A DNA stretch of 64,000 bases from Janthinobacterium lividum PAMC 25724 (GTDB lineage Bacteria; Pseudomonadota; Gammaproteobacteria; Burkholderiales; Burkholderiaceae_D): NCBI GenBank assembly GCA_000242815.2, contig AHHB01000041.1:46156-110155 (forward strand). The letters are read 5' to 3'. Position 1 is the first letter of the stretch, and every line of letters starts with the position of its first letter. Both the position numbers and the translations under genes were made by a program. Positions 9,045 to 19,178 of this stretch are shown piece after piece. The notes beneath the pieces are model-generated. The model did no database searches, was not told the DNA's origin, and worked only from the letters and a program-made list of their open reading frames with translations.

Positions 9045-9959
9045 ATGTCGTCAACTCCCTCTCCTTCGGCCGTTAAGGCTTATTTTCTCGATCTGCAAAG
9101 CCGTATCGTGCAAGCGCTCGAAGCGCAGGACGGCAAGCCCTTCCTGACCGATACCTGGCAGCGCCCCGAGGGCGGTGGCGGCATTTCGCGGCTGATCGAG
9201 GAAGGCAATGTGTTCGAGCGTGGCGGCGTGAATTTTTCGCACGTTACCGGCGCCGCATTGCCGCCATCGGCAGCAGCGGCGCGCCCTGAACTCGGTGGCA
9301 AGGCATGGGAAGCGATGGGCGTGTCGCTGGTGCTGCATCCGCGCAATCCGTATGCGCCCACGGTGCACATGAACGTGCGCTTTTTCAGCACCGTCAATAC
9401 CGATGGCGAAGCCGTTTGGTGGTTTGGCGGCGGCATGGATCTGACGCCGTATTATGGCGATGCGGACGACGTGCAGCACTTTCACCAGGTCTGCCATGAT
9501 GCGCTGGCACCGTTTGGCGCGCAGCTGCATCCGAAGTTCAAGCAGTGGTGTGACGATTATTTCTACCTGAAGCACCGGCGCGAAGCGCGCGGCGCGGGCG
9601 GCATCTTCTTCGACGACTTCAATGCCCTGGGCTTTGACGACAGCTTTGCGATGCTGCGCAGCGTCGGCGACGCCTTCATTGACGCCTATGTGCCGATCCT
9701 GGCGCGCCGCAAGGACACGCCCTACGCTGAACGCGAACGCGATTTCCAGTGCTACCGGCGCGGACGCTATGTCGAGTTCAACCTGGTCTTCGACCGTGGT
9801 ACCCTGTTCGGACTGCAGTCGGGCGGACGCACCGAGGCGATCCTGATGTCGATGCCGCCCATAGTCAAGTGGCGCTACGACTGGCACCCGGAAGCGGGCA
9901 GTCCAGAAGCGGCGTTGTATACTGATTTCCTCGTGCATCGCGACTGGCTGAAGGCGTGA
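9045..9959 (+). CDS. hemF: Oxygen-dependent coproporphyrinogen III oxidase
   Basis: 304-residue aerobic haem-synthesis enzyme that oxidatively decarboxylates coproporphyrinogen III to protoporphyrinogen IX. Family blocks are all present: [25 protein letters not shown] (split over residues 37-61), [48 protein letters not shown] and the C-terminal [11 protein letters not shown]. Full length. A possible -10 (TACAAT at 9000-9005) lies 40 bases upstream. Its stop codon overlaps or immediately precedes the nadD start region. Confidence 0.97.
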   Translation: MSSTPSPSAVKAYFLDLQSRIVQALEAQDGKPFLTDTWQRPEGGGGISRLIEEGNVFERGGVNFSHVTGAALPPSAAAARPELGGKAWEAMGVSLVLHPRNPYAPTVHMNVRFFSTVNTDGEAVWWFGGGMDLTPYYGDADDVQHFHQVCHDALAPFGAQLHPKFKQWCDDYFYLKHRREARGAGGIFFDDFNALGFDDSFAMLRSVGDAFIDAYVPILARRKDTPYAERERDFQCYRRGRYVEFNLVFDRGTLFGLQSGGRTEAILMSMPPIVKWRYDWHPEAGSPEAALYTDFLVHRDWLKA

Positions 9960-9970
9960 CCGTAGGCAGC

Positions 9971-10639
9971 ATGACGGCAACGACGGCATGCGTGGCGCTG
10001 TTGGGCGGCAGCTACGATCCGGTGCATCATGGCCATGTCGCGCTGGGCACGCTTTTTTCCAGCCTGCTACAAGCCGACGAGCTGCGCGTGATTCCAGCGG
10101 GCGCGCCCTGGCAAAAGGGCAATCTGGGCGCCACCGGCCAGCAGCGCGCCGAGATGGCCAGCCTTGCCTTTGCCGGCCTGCCCCTGCGCGTGGTGATCGA
10201 CCGCCAGGAAATCGAGCGCAGCGAACATGGCCAGGCCAGCTACACCATCGATACCTTGCGCCAGGTACGCGCAGAACTGGGACCGCGCGCTTCCATCGTT
10301 TTCCTGATGGGCGCCGACCAGTTGCAGCGCCTCGCGACATGGCGCCAATGGCAGCAATTATTTGAATACGCACATATCTGCGTCGCAGCCCGCCCCGGCT
10401 TCGCGCTGAATGACACAGCAGTACCGCAAGTGGTCGCCGACGAATTTTCGCGCCGCCTGGGGTCGCTGGAAAGCATCCGCAACACGCCGCACGGTCTGAC
10501 TTATCTGGCACAGGACTTCGCGGTGGATATCTCCGCCACCGAAATACGTGCGGCATTACAACGGGGGGATCGGGCAAGCTCGCTTGTTTCCCCGCTAGTG
10601 CTAGACTATATTGAACAACATAATTTATACAAAAGCTAA
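9971..10639 (+). CDS. nadD: Nicotinate-nucleotide adenylyltransferase
   Basis: 222-residue enzyme converting nicotinate mononucleotide to deamido-NAD. The nucleotidyltransferase signature GGSYDPVHHGH (residues 12-22, the HxGH motif) and C-terminal ISATEIRAAL are clear. The ATG at 9971 sets the Rossmann strand close to the N-terminus as in other NadD proteins; an in-frame GTG at 9956 overlaps the hemF stop and is an alternative. It abuts rsfS with no spacer, a Burkholderiales-typical nadD-rsfS-rlmH cluster. Confidence 0.95.
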   Translation: MTATTACVALLGGSYDPVHHGHVALGTLFSSLLQADELRVIPAGAPWQKGNLGATGQQRAEMASLAFAGLPLRVVIDRQEIERSEHGQASYTIDTLRQVRAELGPRASIVFLMGADQLQRLATWRQWQQLFEYAHICVAARPGFALNDTAVPQVVADEFSRRLGSLESIRNTPHGLTYLAQDFAVDISATEIRAALQRGDRASSLVSPLVLDYIEQHNLYKS

Positions 10640-11326
10640 ATGGACATCAAAAAACTGCAAACCCTCGTCGTTGACGCCCTTGAAGACGTCAAAGGCCAAG
10701 ACATCGCCGTCTTCGAAACGAGTCACCTGACCAGCCTGTTCGACCGCATCGCGATCGTCTCCGGTACCTCGAACCGTCAAACCAAGGCGCTCGCTGCCTC
10801 GGTACGCGACAAAGTCAAGGACGCCGGCGGCCAAATCATCGGCATGGAAGGCGAGGAAACGGGCGAATGGGTACTGGTCGATCTGGGCGACATGATCGTC
10901 CACATCATGCAAGCACCTATCCGCGCCTACTACCGCCTGGAAGAAATCTGGGGCGATACCCCGATCAAGCTCGGTGCCGCCAAGCGCGCGCCGAAAAAAG
11001 CTGCCGGTGATGAGCCGAAAAAGGTCAGCGGCCATCTGGCAGCAAGCAAAGCCAAGGTGGAAGCTTCGCCTGTGATCGAAAAGAAAGCGCCCGCGAAGAA
11101 AGCCACGCCAGCGAGCGCCGCCAAGAAAGCGCCGGCGAAAAAAGCCGCCTCCAAAGCTGTCGGCAAAACCGTGAAAGTGGCGCCGACCAAGACCGAAGCG
11201 GCTGCCGTGAAAGCCTTGAAAGCGCTGCCAGAGAAAAAAGTGCGTGCCCCACGCGCGGCCAAGCCGGCAGCCGATGCTGCACCGGCAAAAACCGTGATCA
11301 AGCGTATCAAAAAAGTCGAAGAGTAA
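10640..11326 (+). CDS. rsfS: Ribosomal silencing factor RsfS with long basic tail
   Basis: Residues 1-111 are a complete RsfS/YbeB domain (KKLQTLVVDALEDVKGQDI, then SNRQTKALAASV, then GEWVLVDLGDMIVHIM). RsfS binds uL14 on the large subunit and blocks subunit joining when nutrients are short. The ATG directly follows the nadD stop. Unusually, residues ~112-228 form a low-complexity Lys/Ala/Pro tail (KKAPAKKA-type repeats) like histone H1-type tails, doubling the usual ~110-120 residue length. The tail is in frame and uses the same codon style, so it is genuine sequence; its role is unknown. Confidence 0.93.
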   Translation: MDIKKLQTLVVDALEDVKGQDIAVFETSHLTSLFDRIAIVSGTSNRQTKALAASVRDKVKDAGGQIIGMEGEETGEWVLVDLGDMIVHIMQAPIRAYYRLEEIWGDTPIKLGAAKRAPKKAAGDEPKKVSGHLAASKAKVEASPVIEKKAPAKKATPASAAKKAPAKKAASKAVGKTVKVAPTKTEAAAVKALKALPEKKVRAPRAAKPAADAAPAKTVIKRIKKVEE

Positions 11327-11332
11327 GCCTCG

Positions 11333-11803
11333 ATGCAGCTCATCATCGCTGCGGTCGGCCATAAAATGCCGGCCTGGATAGAGACGGGCTTCGCCGAATA
11401 CGCGAAGCGCATGCCACCGGAACTGCGCATCGTGCTGAAAGAAATCAAGCCGGTGGAGCGTTCCAGCAGCAAGACTGCCGCCACGGCGATGGCGCTGGAA
11501 CGCGAACGCATCGAAGCCGTCTTGCCCAAGGGCGTGCGTATCATCGCCCTCGACGAACGCGGCAAGGACTTGACCAGCGTCGGCCTGTCGCAGCAATTGA
11601 TGACGTGGCAGCAGGATGGCCGCGACACGGCCTTCCTGATCGGCGGCGCCGATGGCCTCGACCCGCAACTCAAGGCGCGAGCCGAAGGCATGTTGCGCAT
11701 CTCCAGCATGACCCTGCCGCACGGCGTGGTGCGCGTGATCCTCGCCGAGCAGCTGTACCGTGCCTGGTCGATCACGCAAAACCACCCCTACCACCGCGTC
11801 TGA
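11333..11803 (+). CDS. rlmH: 23S rRNA (pseudouridine-1915-N3)-methyltransferase
   Basis: 156-residue SPOUT methyltransferase that modifies pseudouridine 1915 in helix 69 of 23S rRNA. Family features: [17 protein letters not shown] start, [18 protein letters not shown] knot motif and C-terminal [20 protein letters not shown]. It begins 6 bases after rsfS and ends 7 bases before maf, a tight ribosome-maturation cluster. Confidence 0.97.
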   Translation: MQLIIAAVGHKMPAWIETGFAEYAKRMPPELRIVLKEIKPVERSSSKTAATAMALERERIEAVLPKGVRIIALDERGKDLTSVGLSQQLMTWQQDGRDTAFLIGGADGLDPQLKARAEGMLRISSMTLPHGVVRVILAEQLYRAWSITQNHPYHRV

Positions 11804-11810
11804 ACTTCCC

Positions 11811-12431
11811 ATGAAAACGGCTGATCACAAGATCTACCTTGCCTCCAAAAGCCCGCGCCGGCGCGAATTGCTGCGCCAGATCGGCATCGATTTCGAATTG
11901 CTGCTGCTGCGCAGCGATGGCCCGCGCGGCGCCGACGTCACCGAGGAAGTCCTCGCTGGCGAGTCGGCGCTCGACTATGTCGCCCGCGTGTCGAATGAAA
12001 AAGCCGCCTTTGCCTGGAACCTGGTGCACCGCCGCCACCTGCCACCGCGCCCCGTGCTGGCAGCCGACACCACCGTCACCATCGATGGCGTCATCCTTGG
12101 CAAACCAGCCGACCGCGTTGAAGCCGTGGCGATGCTGCAGCAGCTGTCTGGCCGCACGCACCAGGTGCTGACCTCGATCGCCGTGCACTACCAACACTTC
12201 GCCGAGCAGCGCACACAAGTGTCACACGTGCGCTTCGGCGTACTCTCGCCGGCCGCCATCGCCGCCTATTGCGCCACGCCCGAGCCATATGACAAGGCCG
12301 GCGGCTATGGCATCCAGGGCAGCGCCGCCCTGTTCGTCGAGCATATCGAAGGCAGCCATTCCGGCATCATGGGCCTGCCTCTGTACGAGACCGCACAATT
12401 GCTCAAGCTAGCAGGTTTGCCCCTGCCCTGA
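11811..12431 (+). CDS. maf: Maf-family nucleoside triphosphate pyrophosphatase (YhdE-like)
   Basis: 206-residue Maf protein. IYLASKSPRRRELLRQIG is the phosphate-binding start; VLAADTTVTIDG and KPADRVEAVAMLQQLSGRTHQVLT give the active site; EPYDKAGGYGIQGSAALFVEHIEGSHSGIMGLPLYE is the C-terminal Maf signature. Maf enzymes hydrolyse dTTP, UTP or modified nucleotides to monophosphates. The ATG at 11811 was chosen over a longer frame that would overlap rlmH. Confidence 0.95.
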   Translation: MKTADHKIYLASKSPRRRELLRQIGIDFELLLLRSDGPRGADVTEEVLAGESALDYVARVSNEKAAFAWNLVHRRHLPPRPVLAADTTVTIDGVILGKPADRVEAVAMLQQLSGRTHQVLTSIAVHYQHFAEQRTQVSHVRFGVLSPAAIAAYCATPEPYDKAGGYGIQGSAALFVEHIEGSHSGIMGLPLYETAQLLKLAGLPLP

Positions 12432-12474
12432 AGACGGGTATGATGTCATTCGTTGCCTCCACTACCCCGCCTCC

Positions 12475-13938
12475 ATGAACGAAGACATCCTGATCAATAT
12501 CACGCCGCAAGAAACCCGCGTCGCCCTCATCTTGCAAGGCGCCGTGCAGGAATTGCACATCGAGCGCACGCTCACGCGCGGCCTGGCCGGGAATGTCTAT
12601 TCCGGCAAAGTCGTGCGGGTATTGCCGGGCATGCAATCGGCCTTCATCGACATCGGCCTGGAGCGCGCTGCCTTTTTGCACGTGGCCGACATCTGGGAAG
12701 CGCGCGGCCACGATGGCCAGAACACCACTCCCGCGCCGATTGAAAAAATCCTCTTCGACGGCCAGGTGCTGACGGTGCAGGTGATCAAGGATCCGATCGG
12801 CACCAAGGGGGCACGCCTGTCGACGCAAATTTCCATCGCCGGGCGCATGCTGGTGTACCTGCCGCAAGACAAGCATATCGGCATCTCGCAGAAAATCGAG
12901 AAGGAAGCGGAACGCGAACAGTTGCGCGTGCGCCTGCAAAGCCTGCTGCCGCCCGATGAAAAGGGTGGCTACATCGTGCGCACCATGGCCGAGGATGCCT
13001 CGGACGCGGACCTGAAGGCGGACGTCGATTACCTGCGCAAGACCTGGAGCACCATCACGCACGGCGCGCGCACGCGCCCGGCCACCAGCCTGCTGCACCA
13101 GGACTTGAGCCTGGCACAGCGCGTGCTGCGCGACTTCGTCGGCGATGAAACGGCCACCATCCAGGTCGATTCGCGCGAAAACTATGTGAAATTGCGCGAA
13201 TTTGCGGAAATCTACACGCCCAGCGAACTGACACGTCTACAGCACTACACGGGCGAACGCCCGCTGTTTGACCTGTACGGCGTGGAAGAGGAAATCCTGC
13301 GCGCACTGGGCCGCCGCGTCGATCTGAAATCGGGCGGCTACCTGATCGTTGACCAGACGGAAGCGATGACCACCATCGACGTCAACACGGGCGGCTTTGT
13401 CGGCGGGCGCAATTTTGCCGACACGATCTTCAAGACCAACCTGGAAGCGGCGCACGCCATCGCGCGCCAGCTGCGCCTGCGCAACCTGGGCGGCATCATC
13501 ATCCTCGACTTCATCGACATGGACAACGCCGAGCACCGCAACGCCGTGCTGGCCGAATTGAAACGCACCTTGTCGCGCGACCGCACGAAGGTGTCGGTGA
13601 GCAATTTCTCGCCGCTGGGCCTGGTGGAAATGACGCGCAAGCGCACGCGCGAGTCGCTGGCCCACATCCTGTGCGAACCGTGCCCGGCCTGCGCCGGCAA
13701 GGGACAAGTCAAGACCTCGCGCACCATCTGTTATGAAATCTTGCGCGAACTGCTGCGCGAAGCGAAACAATTCAACCCGCGCGAGTTCCGCATCCTCGCC
13801 TCGCAGGAAGTCGTCGATCTGTTCCTCGAAGAAGAATCGCAGCACCTGGCCATGCTCGGTGATTTCATCGGCAAGAAAATTTCGCTGCAGGTGGAAAATG
13901 CCTACCACCAGGAGCAGTACGACGTCATCCTGATGTAG
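12475..13938 (+). CDS. rng: Ribonuclease G
   Basis: 487-residue RNase E/G family endonuclease that matures the 5' end of 16S rRNA and degrades some mRNAs. Start MNEDILINITPQETRVAL is typical of RNase G. An S1-like domain (GNVYSGKVVRVLPGMQSAFID) is followed by the RNase H-like/DNase-like catalytic region with TTIDVNTGGFVGGRN and IIILDFIDMDN, and the zinc-link CEPCPACAGKG. No C-terminal degradosome tail, as expected for RNase G rather than E. It ends the yebC-to-rng series. Confidence 0.96.
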   Translation: MNEDILINITPQETRVALILQGAVQELHIERTLTRGLAGNVYSGKVVRVLPGMQSAFIDIGLERAAFLHVADIWEARGHDGQNTTPAPIEKILFDGQVLTVQVIKDPIGTKGARLSTQISIAGRMLVYLPQDKHIGISQKIEKEAEREQLRVRLQSLLPPDEKGGYIVRTMAEDASDADLKADVDYLRKTWSTITHGARTRPATSLLHQDLSLAQRVLRDFVGDETATIQVDSRENYVKLREFAEIYTPSELTRLQHYTGERPLFDLYGVEEEILRALGRRVDLKSGGYLIVDQTEAMTTIDVNTGGFVGGRNFADTIFKTNLEAAHAIARQLRLRNLGGIIILDFIDMDNAEHRNAVLAELKRTLSRDRTKVSVSNFSPLGLVEMTRKRTRESLAHILCEPCPACAGKGQVKTSRTICYEILRELLREAKQFNPREFRILASQEVVDLFLEEESQHLAMLGDFIGKKISLQVENAYHQEQYDVILM

Positions 13939-13957
13939 CCCACTGCGCACGCTGAGC

Positions 13958-14521
13958 ATGAAAACAAACGCCGCCCTGTGCCTGTTACTGCTGTATGCAT
14001 CGACGGCCCTGGCCGCTGCGCTCCCCGTCAGCCTCGCCAACGGCACGCCTGTGGTGCAACTGGACCTGAATGGCAAGACGCTGCCCTTCGTGCTCGACAC
14101 GGGTGCAAGCACCAGCCTGCACCTGACGCCGGAGGTCGCAGAATCGCTGCCGGGGCTGGCCTGCACGGGCCGGCAGCGCAAAAGCATCGATGAAGGACTG
14201 CTACTGCATCTGGCCGACGGCAAGAAAACCTATCGCCTGGTACTCGATACGGCTGCCTCCGTCTCTATCATCAAGAGTTCGGCAGCTGAAGCAGCTTCGC
14301 GCGTGGAACAATGCGCGTTCAAGCTGGGTCCCGGACGCCCCTGCCGCACGATCACACTGTCGCTGCCGGGTGGCAAGAGTATCTCGCCCCTGTTGATGGC
14401 ATTGCCAGATGAACTCAAGGCAGATGGCATATTAGGCACGGATTTCTTCCAGCAAATGCCGGTGCTGTTCGACCTGCAGCATCAAATGCTGTATTTGCGC
14501 CCGCCCGCGCCTGCTGCTTGA
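13958..14521 (+). CDS. Small secreted retropepsin-like aspartyl protease, double DT(G/A) motif
   Basis: 187-residue protein with a signal peptide (residues 1-20, ending STALAA). It carries a classical aspartyl protease motif FVLDTGASTS (Asp47) and a second, degenerate copy LVLDTAASVS (Asp97), then DGILGTDFF (156-164), the flap/hydrophobic-Gly element of clan AA proteases. Two half-sized lobes in one short chain is unusual: bacterial retropepsin-like proteins generally have one DTGA and dimerise. Either an internal duplication with decay or loss of the segment between lobes could explain it. Function unknown; probably periplasmic. It follows rng by 19 bases and precedes an AraC regulator by 5. 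Confidence 0.65.
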   Translation: MKTNAALCLLLLYASTALAAALPVSLANGTPVVQLDLNGKTLPFVLDTGASTSLHLTPEVAESLPGLACTGRQRKSIDEGLLLHLADGKKTYRLVLDTAASVSIIKSSAAEAASRVEQCAFKLGPGRPCRTITLSLPGGKSISPLLMALPDELKADGILGTDFFQQMPVLFDLQHQMLYLRPPAPAA

Positions 14522-14526
14522 CGCCT

Positions 14527-15324
14527 ATGTCCGCACACAACGGCAGCACCGCCTTCTGGCGTGACCCGGCTCTGCCCCACATGGAGAGCCGGCGCGCCTG
14601 CCACAGCCGGGCGTGCTACAAGCCGCACAGCCATCCCACGTTTTCGATTGGCGCCGTCGACGCTGGCGGCAGCATCTTTACGGGCAGCAAAGACGGCAAG
14701 GTCGCCCTCGGCAATGGCAGCCTGGTGCTGGTGCCGGCCGGCTGCGTGCACGCCTGCAACCCCCTGCCTGGCGCCTTCTGGAGCTACCAGATGCTGCATC
14801 TCGATGCGCGGTGGCTGCAAGCACACGCGCCGGCGCTCGATGGCGACACGGCGACGGTGTTGCACTGCCCACGGCTGTACGCACAGTTTTGCGCCATGAA
14901 TGCGCTGCTGTTTTCAAGCGCCGGCGTGGCAGAGAAGGATGCGGCGCTGCTGGCGTTCCTGGGCGCTTGCGCCGATACCCGTGCAGACCTGCTGCCCTCG
15001 GGACGCAAGCCGCTGCCGCTGCAACTGGCGCCCGTGTTCGAAACGCTGCAGGCGCGGCCTTCGGCCAGCCTGCGGCAGCTGGCGCAAGCGGCGGGCCTGA
15101 GCCCGTATCAATTGATACGCGCTTTTCGCGCCGCCACGGGCATGACGCCGCATGCCTACCAGCTAAATATGCACGTCAACCGCGCGCGCAGTCGCTTGCA
15201 GGCAGGGACGGCGCTGGCGCAACTGGCGCATGAGCTGGGCTTTGCCGACCAGAGCCATATGCAGCGCGTCTTCAAGGCGCATGCGGGCATCACGCCGGGG
15301 CGCTATCGCGGCCAGGGCAGCTAA
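14527..15324 (+). CDS. AraC-family transcriptional regulator
   Basis: 265-residue regulator with an N-terminal cupin-like sensing domain (SHPTFSIGAVDAGGS, then LVLVPAGCVHACNP) and a C-terminal double helix-turn-helix: SLRQLAQAAGLSPYQLIRAF, TGMTPHAYQ, ALAQLAHELGFADQSHMQRVF and HAGITPGRYR. The arrangement matches AraC regulators that sit beside LysE exporters, and a lysE-type gene follows 79 bases downstream on the same strand, suggesting it controls that exporter. The ATG at 14527 was chosen over a TTG overlapping the protease gene. Confidence 0.9.
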   Translation: MSAHNGSTAFWRDPALPHMESRRACHSRACYKPHSHPTFSIGAVDAGGSIFTGSKDGKVALGNGSLVLVPAGCVHACNPLPGAFWSYQMLHLDARWLQAHAPALDGDTATVLHCPRLYAQFCAMNALLFSSAGVAEKDAALLAFLGACADTRADLLPSGRKPLPLQLAPVFETLQARPSASLRQLAQAAGLSPYQLIRAFRAATGMTPHAYQLNMHVNRARSRLQAGTALAQLAHELGFADQSHMQRVFKAHAGITPGRYRGQGS

Positions 15325-15403
15325 GGCGCCCGCAATTTTCTTCAATACAGGCTGCCGTCAGCCCCTGCATACTCGCGCATCGCCATTGCCGGAGCCAAAC
15401 TCC

Positions 15404-16030
15404 ATGCACGATTTCCTCTTCATCGCCGCCGCCCACTTTCTTTCCCTGCTATCGCCCGGTCCCGATTTTTTCCTGATCGCACGCACCTCGCTGGCCCACG
15501 GCTGGCGCGGCGCAGCCGGCACGTGCGTGGGCATTACGCTGGCCAATGCGGTGTTTATCGTGGCGGCGTTTGCGGGGCTATCGGTGCTCAAGGCGGGCAG
15601 TACGGCATTTCTGGTAGTGCGGCTGGCCGGATGCGCCTATCTGCTATACCTAGGCTGCCTGTTCTTGCGCCATGCGGGCAAGAGCCGCCTGGATGCCAAG
15701 CCTGCCACCGGCAAGGCGCGCTGGCGCGGCGGTGTCGCGATGGGGTTTGTCTCCGCCATCCTGAACCCGAAGAATGCGCTGTTCTACGTCAGCCTGGCCA
15801 CCGTGCTGGCCGCCAGGCAGACGAATCCCGTTGCGATGGTGGCGTATGGCGCGTGGATGGTCGTTGCCGTGCTGGCGTGGGATATGGCGGTGGCGCTGGC
15901 CATCGGCAGCAGCGCCCTGCGGCAGCGCTTTGCGCGCGCGCTGCCGCTGCTGGAACGGCTGTCGGGCGTGATGCTGATCGTGCTGGCGGTGGTGCTGTTG
16001 GCGGATCAGGCTGGCAATGGATCGAGGTAA
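15404..16030 (+). CDS. LysE-family amino acid exporter
   Basis: 208-residue inner membrane protein with about six hydrophobic segments. The LysE/RhtB signature is present: FLSLLSPGPDFFLIARTSLAHGWRGA near the N-terminus and FVSAILNPKNALFYVSL in the middle. Family members export amino acids or homoserine lactones; the substrate is not predictable. Its last 25 bases overlap the tail of a convergent gene. Likely paired with the AraC regulator just upstream. Confidence 0.9.
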   Translation: MHDFLFIAAAHFLSLLSPGPDFFLIARTSLAHGWRGAAGTCVGITLANAVFIVAAFAGLSVLKAGSTAFLVVRLAGCAYLLYLGCLFLRHAGKSRLDAKPATGKARWRGGVAMGFVSAILNPKNALFYVSLATVLAARQTNPVAMVAYGAWMVVAVLAWDMAVALAIGSSALRQRFARALPLLERLSGVMLIVLAVVLLADQAGNGSR

Positions 16031-16545
16031 AACACGGCGTACACTTTCAGTGGCGACGTTTCGGTGGCTTTTTCCGAACGCACGACGGAGCAGTCGTCGG
16101 CGGCCAGGCTGCGCCAGTTCTGGATGCCCGCCTTGGCGAACATCGCGTGCGCAGGGGCATTTGCGGCCAGATCGAGCACCAGGCAGGCGTTGCGCGGGCC
16201 GGCGCCGTAGTTGACGGCGCGGATCTCGATGCCGAAGGTCGTCATCCACGGTTCCCACAAGCCTTTTTCCTTGCCGGCGGCCATGCGATCGAGCATGTCG
16301 CCGAAGCTCAAGCCTTTCTTGACGGTATCGCGCAGGGCTTGCAACGACGGCGCCAAGCGGGGATCGGGCTGCTTGTTGCCGGCGCGGATCTCGGCGATCG
16401 CTTTCAATTCCTTGATGATGGCCGCATCGCGCTCCGTGTAATCGCGCATGCGCGCGTAAAACTCGGCGTCAAGAAAAGGATTGACGGTCAGCTTGGCGAC
16501 GCCCTCTTCGCGGCGTTTCGGGGAAGGCGTGGTGGTTTTGGTCAT
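16006..16545 (-). CDS. Conserved-looking hypothetical protein, 179 residues
   Basis: Not recognised. The product has no signal peptide or membrane segment, a short Lys/Thr-rich start (TKTTTPSPKRREEGVAKL), a helical, charged middle (MRDYTERDAAIIKELKAIAEIRAGNK) and a mixed C-terminal part containing WMTTFGIEIRAVNYGAGPRNACL and YAVFYLDPLPA. The ATG at 16545 follows an in-frame TTG at 16560. It is convergent with the LysE exporter (25-base tail overlap) and upstream of the LacI-type regulator on the same strand. Codon use matches the neighbours, supporting a real gene. Confidence 0.65.
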   Translation of the reverse strand: MTKTTTPSPKRREEGVAKLTVNPFLDAEFYARMRDYTERDAAIIKELKAIAEIRAGNKQPDPRLAPSLQALRDTVKKGLSFGDMLDRMAAGKEKGLWEPWMTTFGIEIRAVNYGAGPRNACLVLDLAANAPAHAMFAKAGIQNWRSLAADDCSVVRSEKATETSPLKVYAVFYLDPLPA

Positions 16546-16617
16546 GGCGATGGAGGGCAAAATACGTTGAGGGCCGCCAGTGTACCACCTTGCAGCGGTG
16601 CGACCACTAGCTTTGCA

Positions 16618-17643
16618 TCAGTGCCTGGGGGCGGCCGTCGATTCGCGCACCACCAGTTCGGGCTTCAAGCGCACGTCGAGCACCGCGCAATCGGGCGCAT
16701 CGATGGTTTGCAGGATCAGCCGCGCCGCTTCCGTGCCGATGCCATGGTGGCGAATGCGGATGGTGGTCAGGGGTGGACGGATCATATCCATATAGGGCAT
16801 GTCGTTGTGGCCCACGACGGAAATATCTTGCGGGCAGTTCAAGCCCAGTTCGCGGATGGCATCGTAGCAGCCGATGGCTACCAGGTCGCTGCCGGTCACC
16901 ACGGCCGTCGTCTGCGGCGATTCGCGCAGCAGCGCCAGCAAGGCTGCCTTGCCGCATTCGCGCGAATAGCCGCTGCTTTCAAACACGAACGCTTGCGAGG
17001 GATCGAGTTCGCTGGCCTCGATGGCGGCCAGGAAACCGAGACGGCGCACGTGGCCCGTGGACAGGTTTTCGGGGCCGGCGATGTGCGCGATATGGCGGTG
17101 GCCCAGCGCCAGCAAGTGCTCGACGGCCAGGCGCATGCCGACCGCGTCGTCGCTGACGACGCACGATGCGATGCCCGTCTCGTCACTGCGGTTGACGGTG
17201 ACGACAGGCACATTCTGGTCGATGCACATCTTGATGACTGGATCGTGGCGGCGCGCCGTAGCCAGTATCAGGCCATCGACTTGCTGCCCCAGCAGACGGT
17301 TGATGACGAACAGCTGCTCTTCCTCGTCGGCGCCCACGTTGGCGACGATGGCCAGATAGCCATGCTTGCGCAAGCCTTCCTCAATACCCAGCAGTATCGG
17401 CGGAAATACGGCGTTGGTAATGTCGGGCAAGACCACGCCGATGATGCGCGACTTGCGCGTGACGAGCGTAGAGGCAGCGCGATTCGGGCGGTAGCCGAGC
17501 CTGCCCGCTTCGGCCAGCACGCGCGCGGCCACCTCGGCGCTGACCATGTGCCGCGTTGCCGGGTTCATCACGCGCGAGACAGTGGAAAAGTGCACATCGC
17601 TGGCCCGTGCTACGTCGCTTAAGGTGGGGTTCTTGTTTGTCAT
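16618..17643 (-). CDS. LacI/GalR-family transcriptional regulator
   Basis: 341-residue repressor. The N-terminal helix-turn-helix reads TLSDVARASDVHFSTVSRVMN followed by the hinge VLAEAGRLGYRPNRAASTLVTRKSR; the rest is a periplasmic-binding-like effector domain (IGVVLPDITNAVFP, ILATARRHD, GLNCPQDISVVGHND). The frame stays open far upstream, but the ATG at 17643 gives the family N-terminus. It is divergent from the malic enzyme. Two identical GCAAACGCTTGC operators lie between them, and a candidate minus-strand -35 (TTGACG, 17694-17699) sits next to one, so autoregulation and control of the malic enzyme are likely. Confidence 0.92.
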   Translation of the reverse strand: MTNKNPTLSDVARASDVHFSTVSRVMNPATRHMVSAEVAARVLAEAGRLGYRPNRAASTLVTRKSRIIGVVLPDITNAVFPPILLGIEEGLRKHGYLAIVANVGADEEEQLFVINRLLGQQVDGLILATARRHDPVIKMCIDQNVPVVTVNRSDETGIASCVVSDDAVGMRLAVEHLLALGHRHIAHIAGPENLSTGHVRRLGFLAAIEASELDPSQAFVFESSGYSRECGKAALLALLRESPQTTAVVTGSDLVAIGCYDAIRELGLNCPQDISVVGHNDMPYMDMIRPPLTTIRIRHHGIGTEAARLILQTIDAPDCAVLDVRLKPELVVRESTAAPRH

Positions 17644-17706
17644 GGGCTTTTCGGATCGCAATACCTTGATTTTATCGTAAAAATTCCTCTTCCCGTCAAA
17701 AACCGA

Positions 17707-17718
17707 GCAAACGCTTGC
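17707..17718. promoter_or_regulatory. LacI-family operator, regulator-proximal copy
   Basis: GCAAACGCTTGC, matching the GCAA(N4)TTGC-type consensus of LacI/GalR operators. It lies 8 bases upstream of a possible -35 for the regulator gene, and is identical to the copy at 17785-17796. Confidence 0.65.
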
Positions 17719-17774
17719 ATTGGAATAAAGCCATTTCTCAAAGCGGTTTTGATCGACTTCCCACCAATCGAGCC

Positions 17775-17803
17775 TTGACAGCGTGCAAACGCTTGCATAA
17801 CAT
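17775..17803 (+). promoter_or_regulatory. Malic enzyme promoter with a LacI-family operator in its spacer
   Basis: TTGACA (17775-17780), a 17-base spacer, then TAACAT (17798-17803): a near-consensus sigma-70 promoter 48 bases before the malic enzyme ATG. The second GCAAACGCTTGC operator occupies 17785-17796, inside the spacer, where a bound repressor would block RNA polymerase. The two operators are 78 bases apart centre to centre, roughly seven helical turns, so looping is possible. Confidence 0.7.
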
Positions 17804-17850
17804 GGTCTGGATTCACCACTCGGGCACTGTATGCCCCTCTCATCATTCTT

Positions 17851-19110
<1,260 letters not shown>

Positions 19111-19178
19111 GCCAGTTGATGTAAAGCAGGAAAGCAGGACCGCGCCGCCCGCACATGGGGACGGCGCGCATTACCGTA

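Noticed and set aside
15523..17622. 699-codon plus-strand open frame across lysE and the LacI-type gene
   Set aside because: Overlaps three real genes, low-complexity translation with no recognisable motif.
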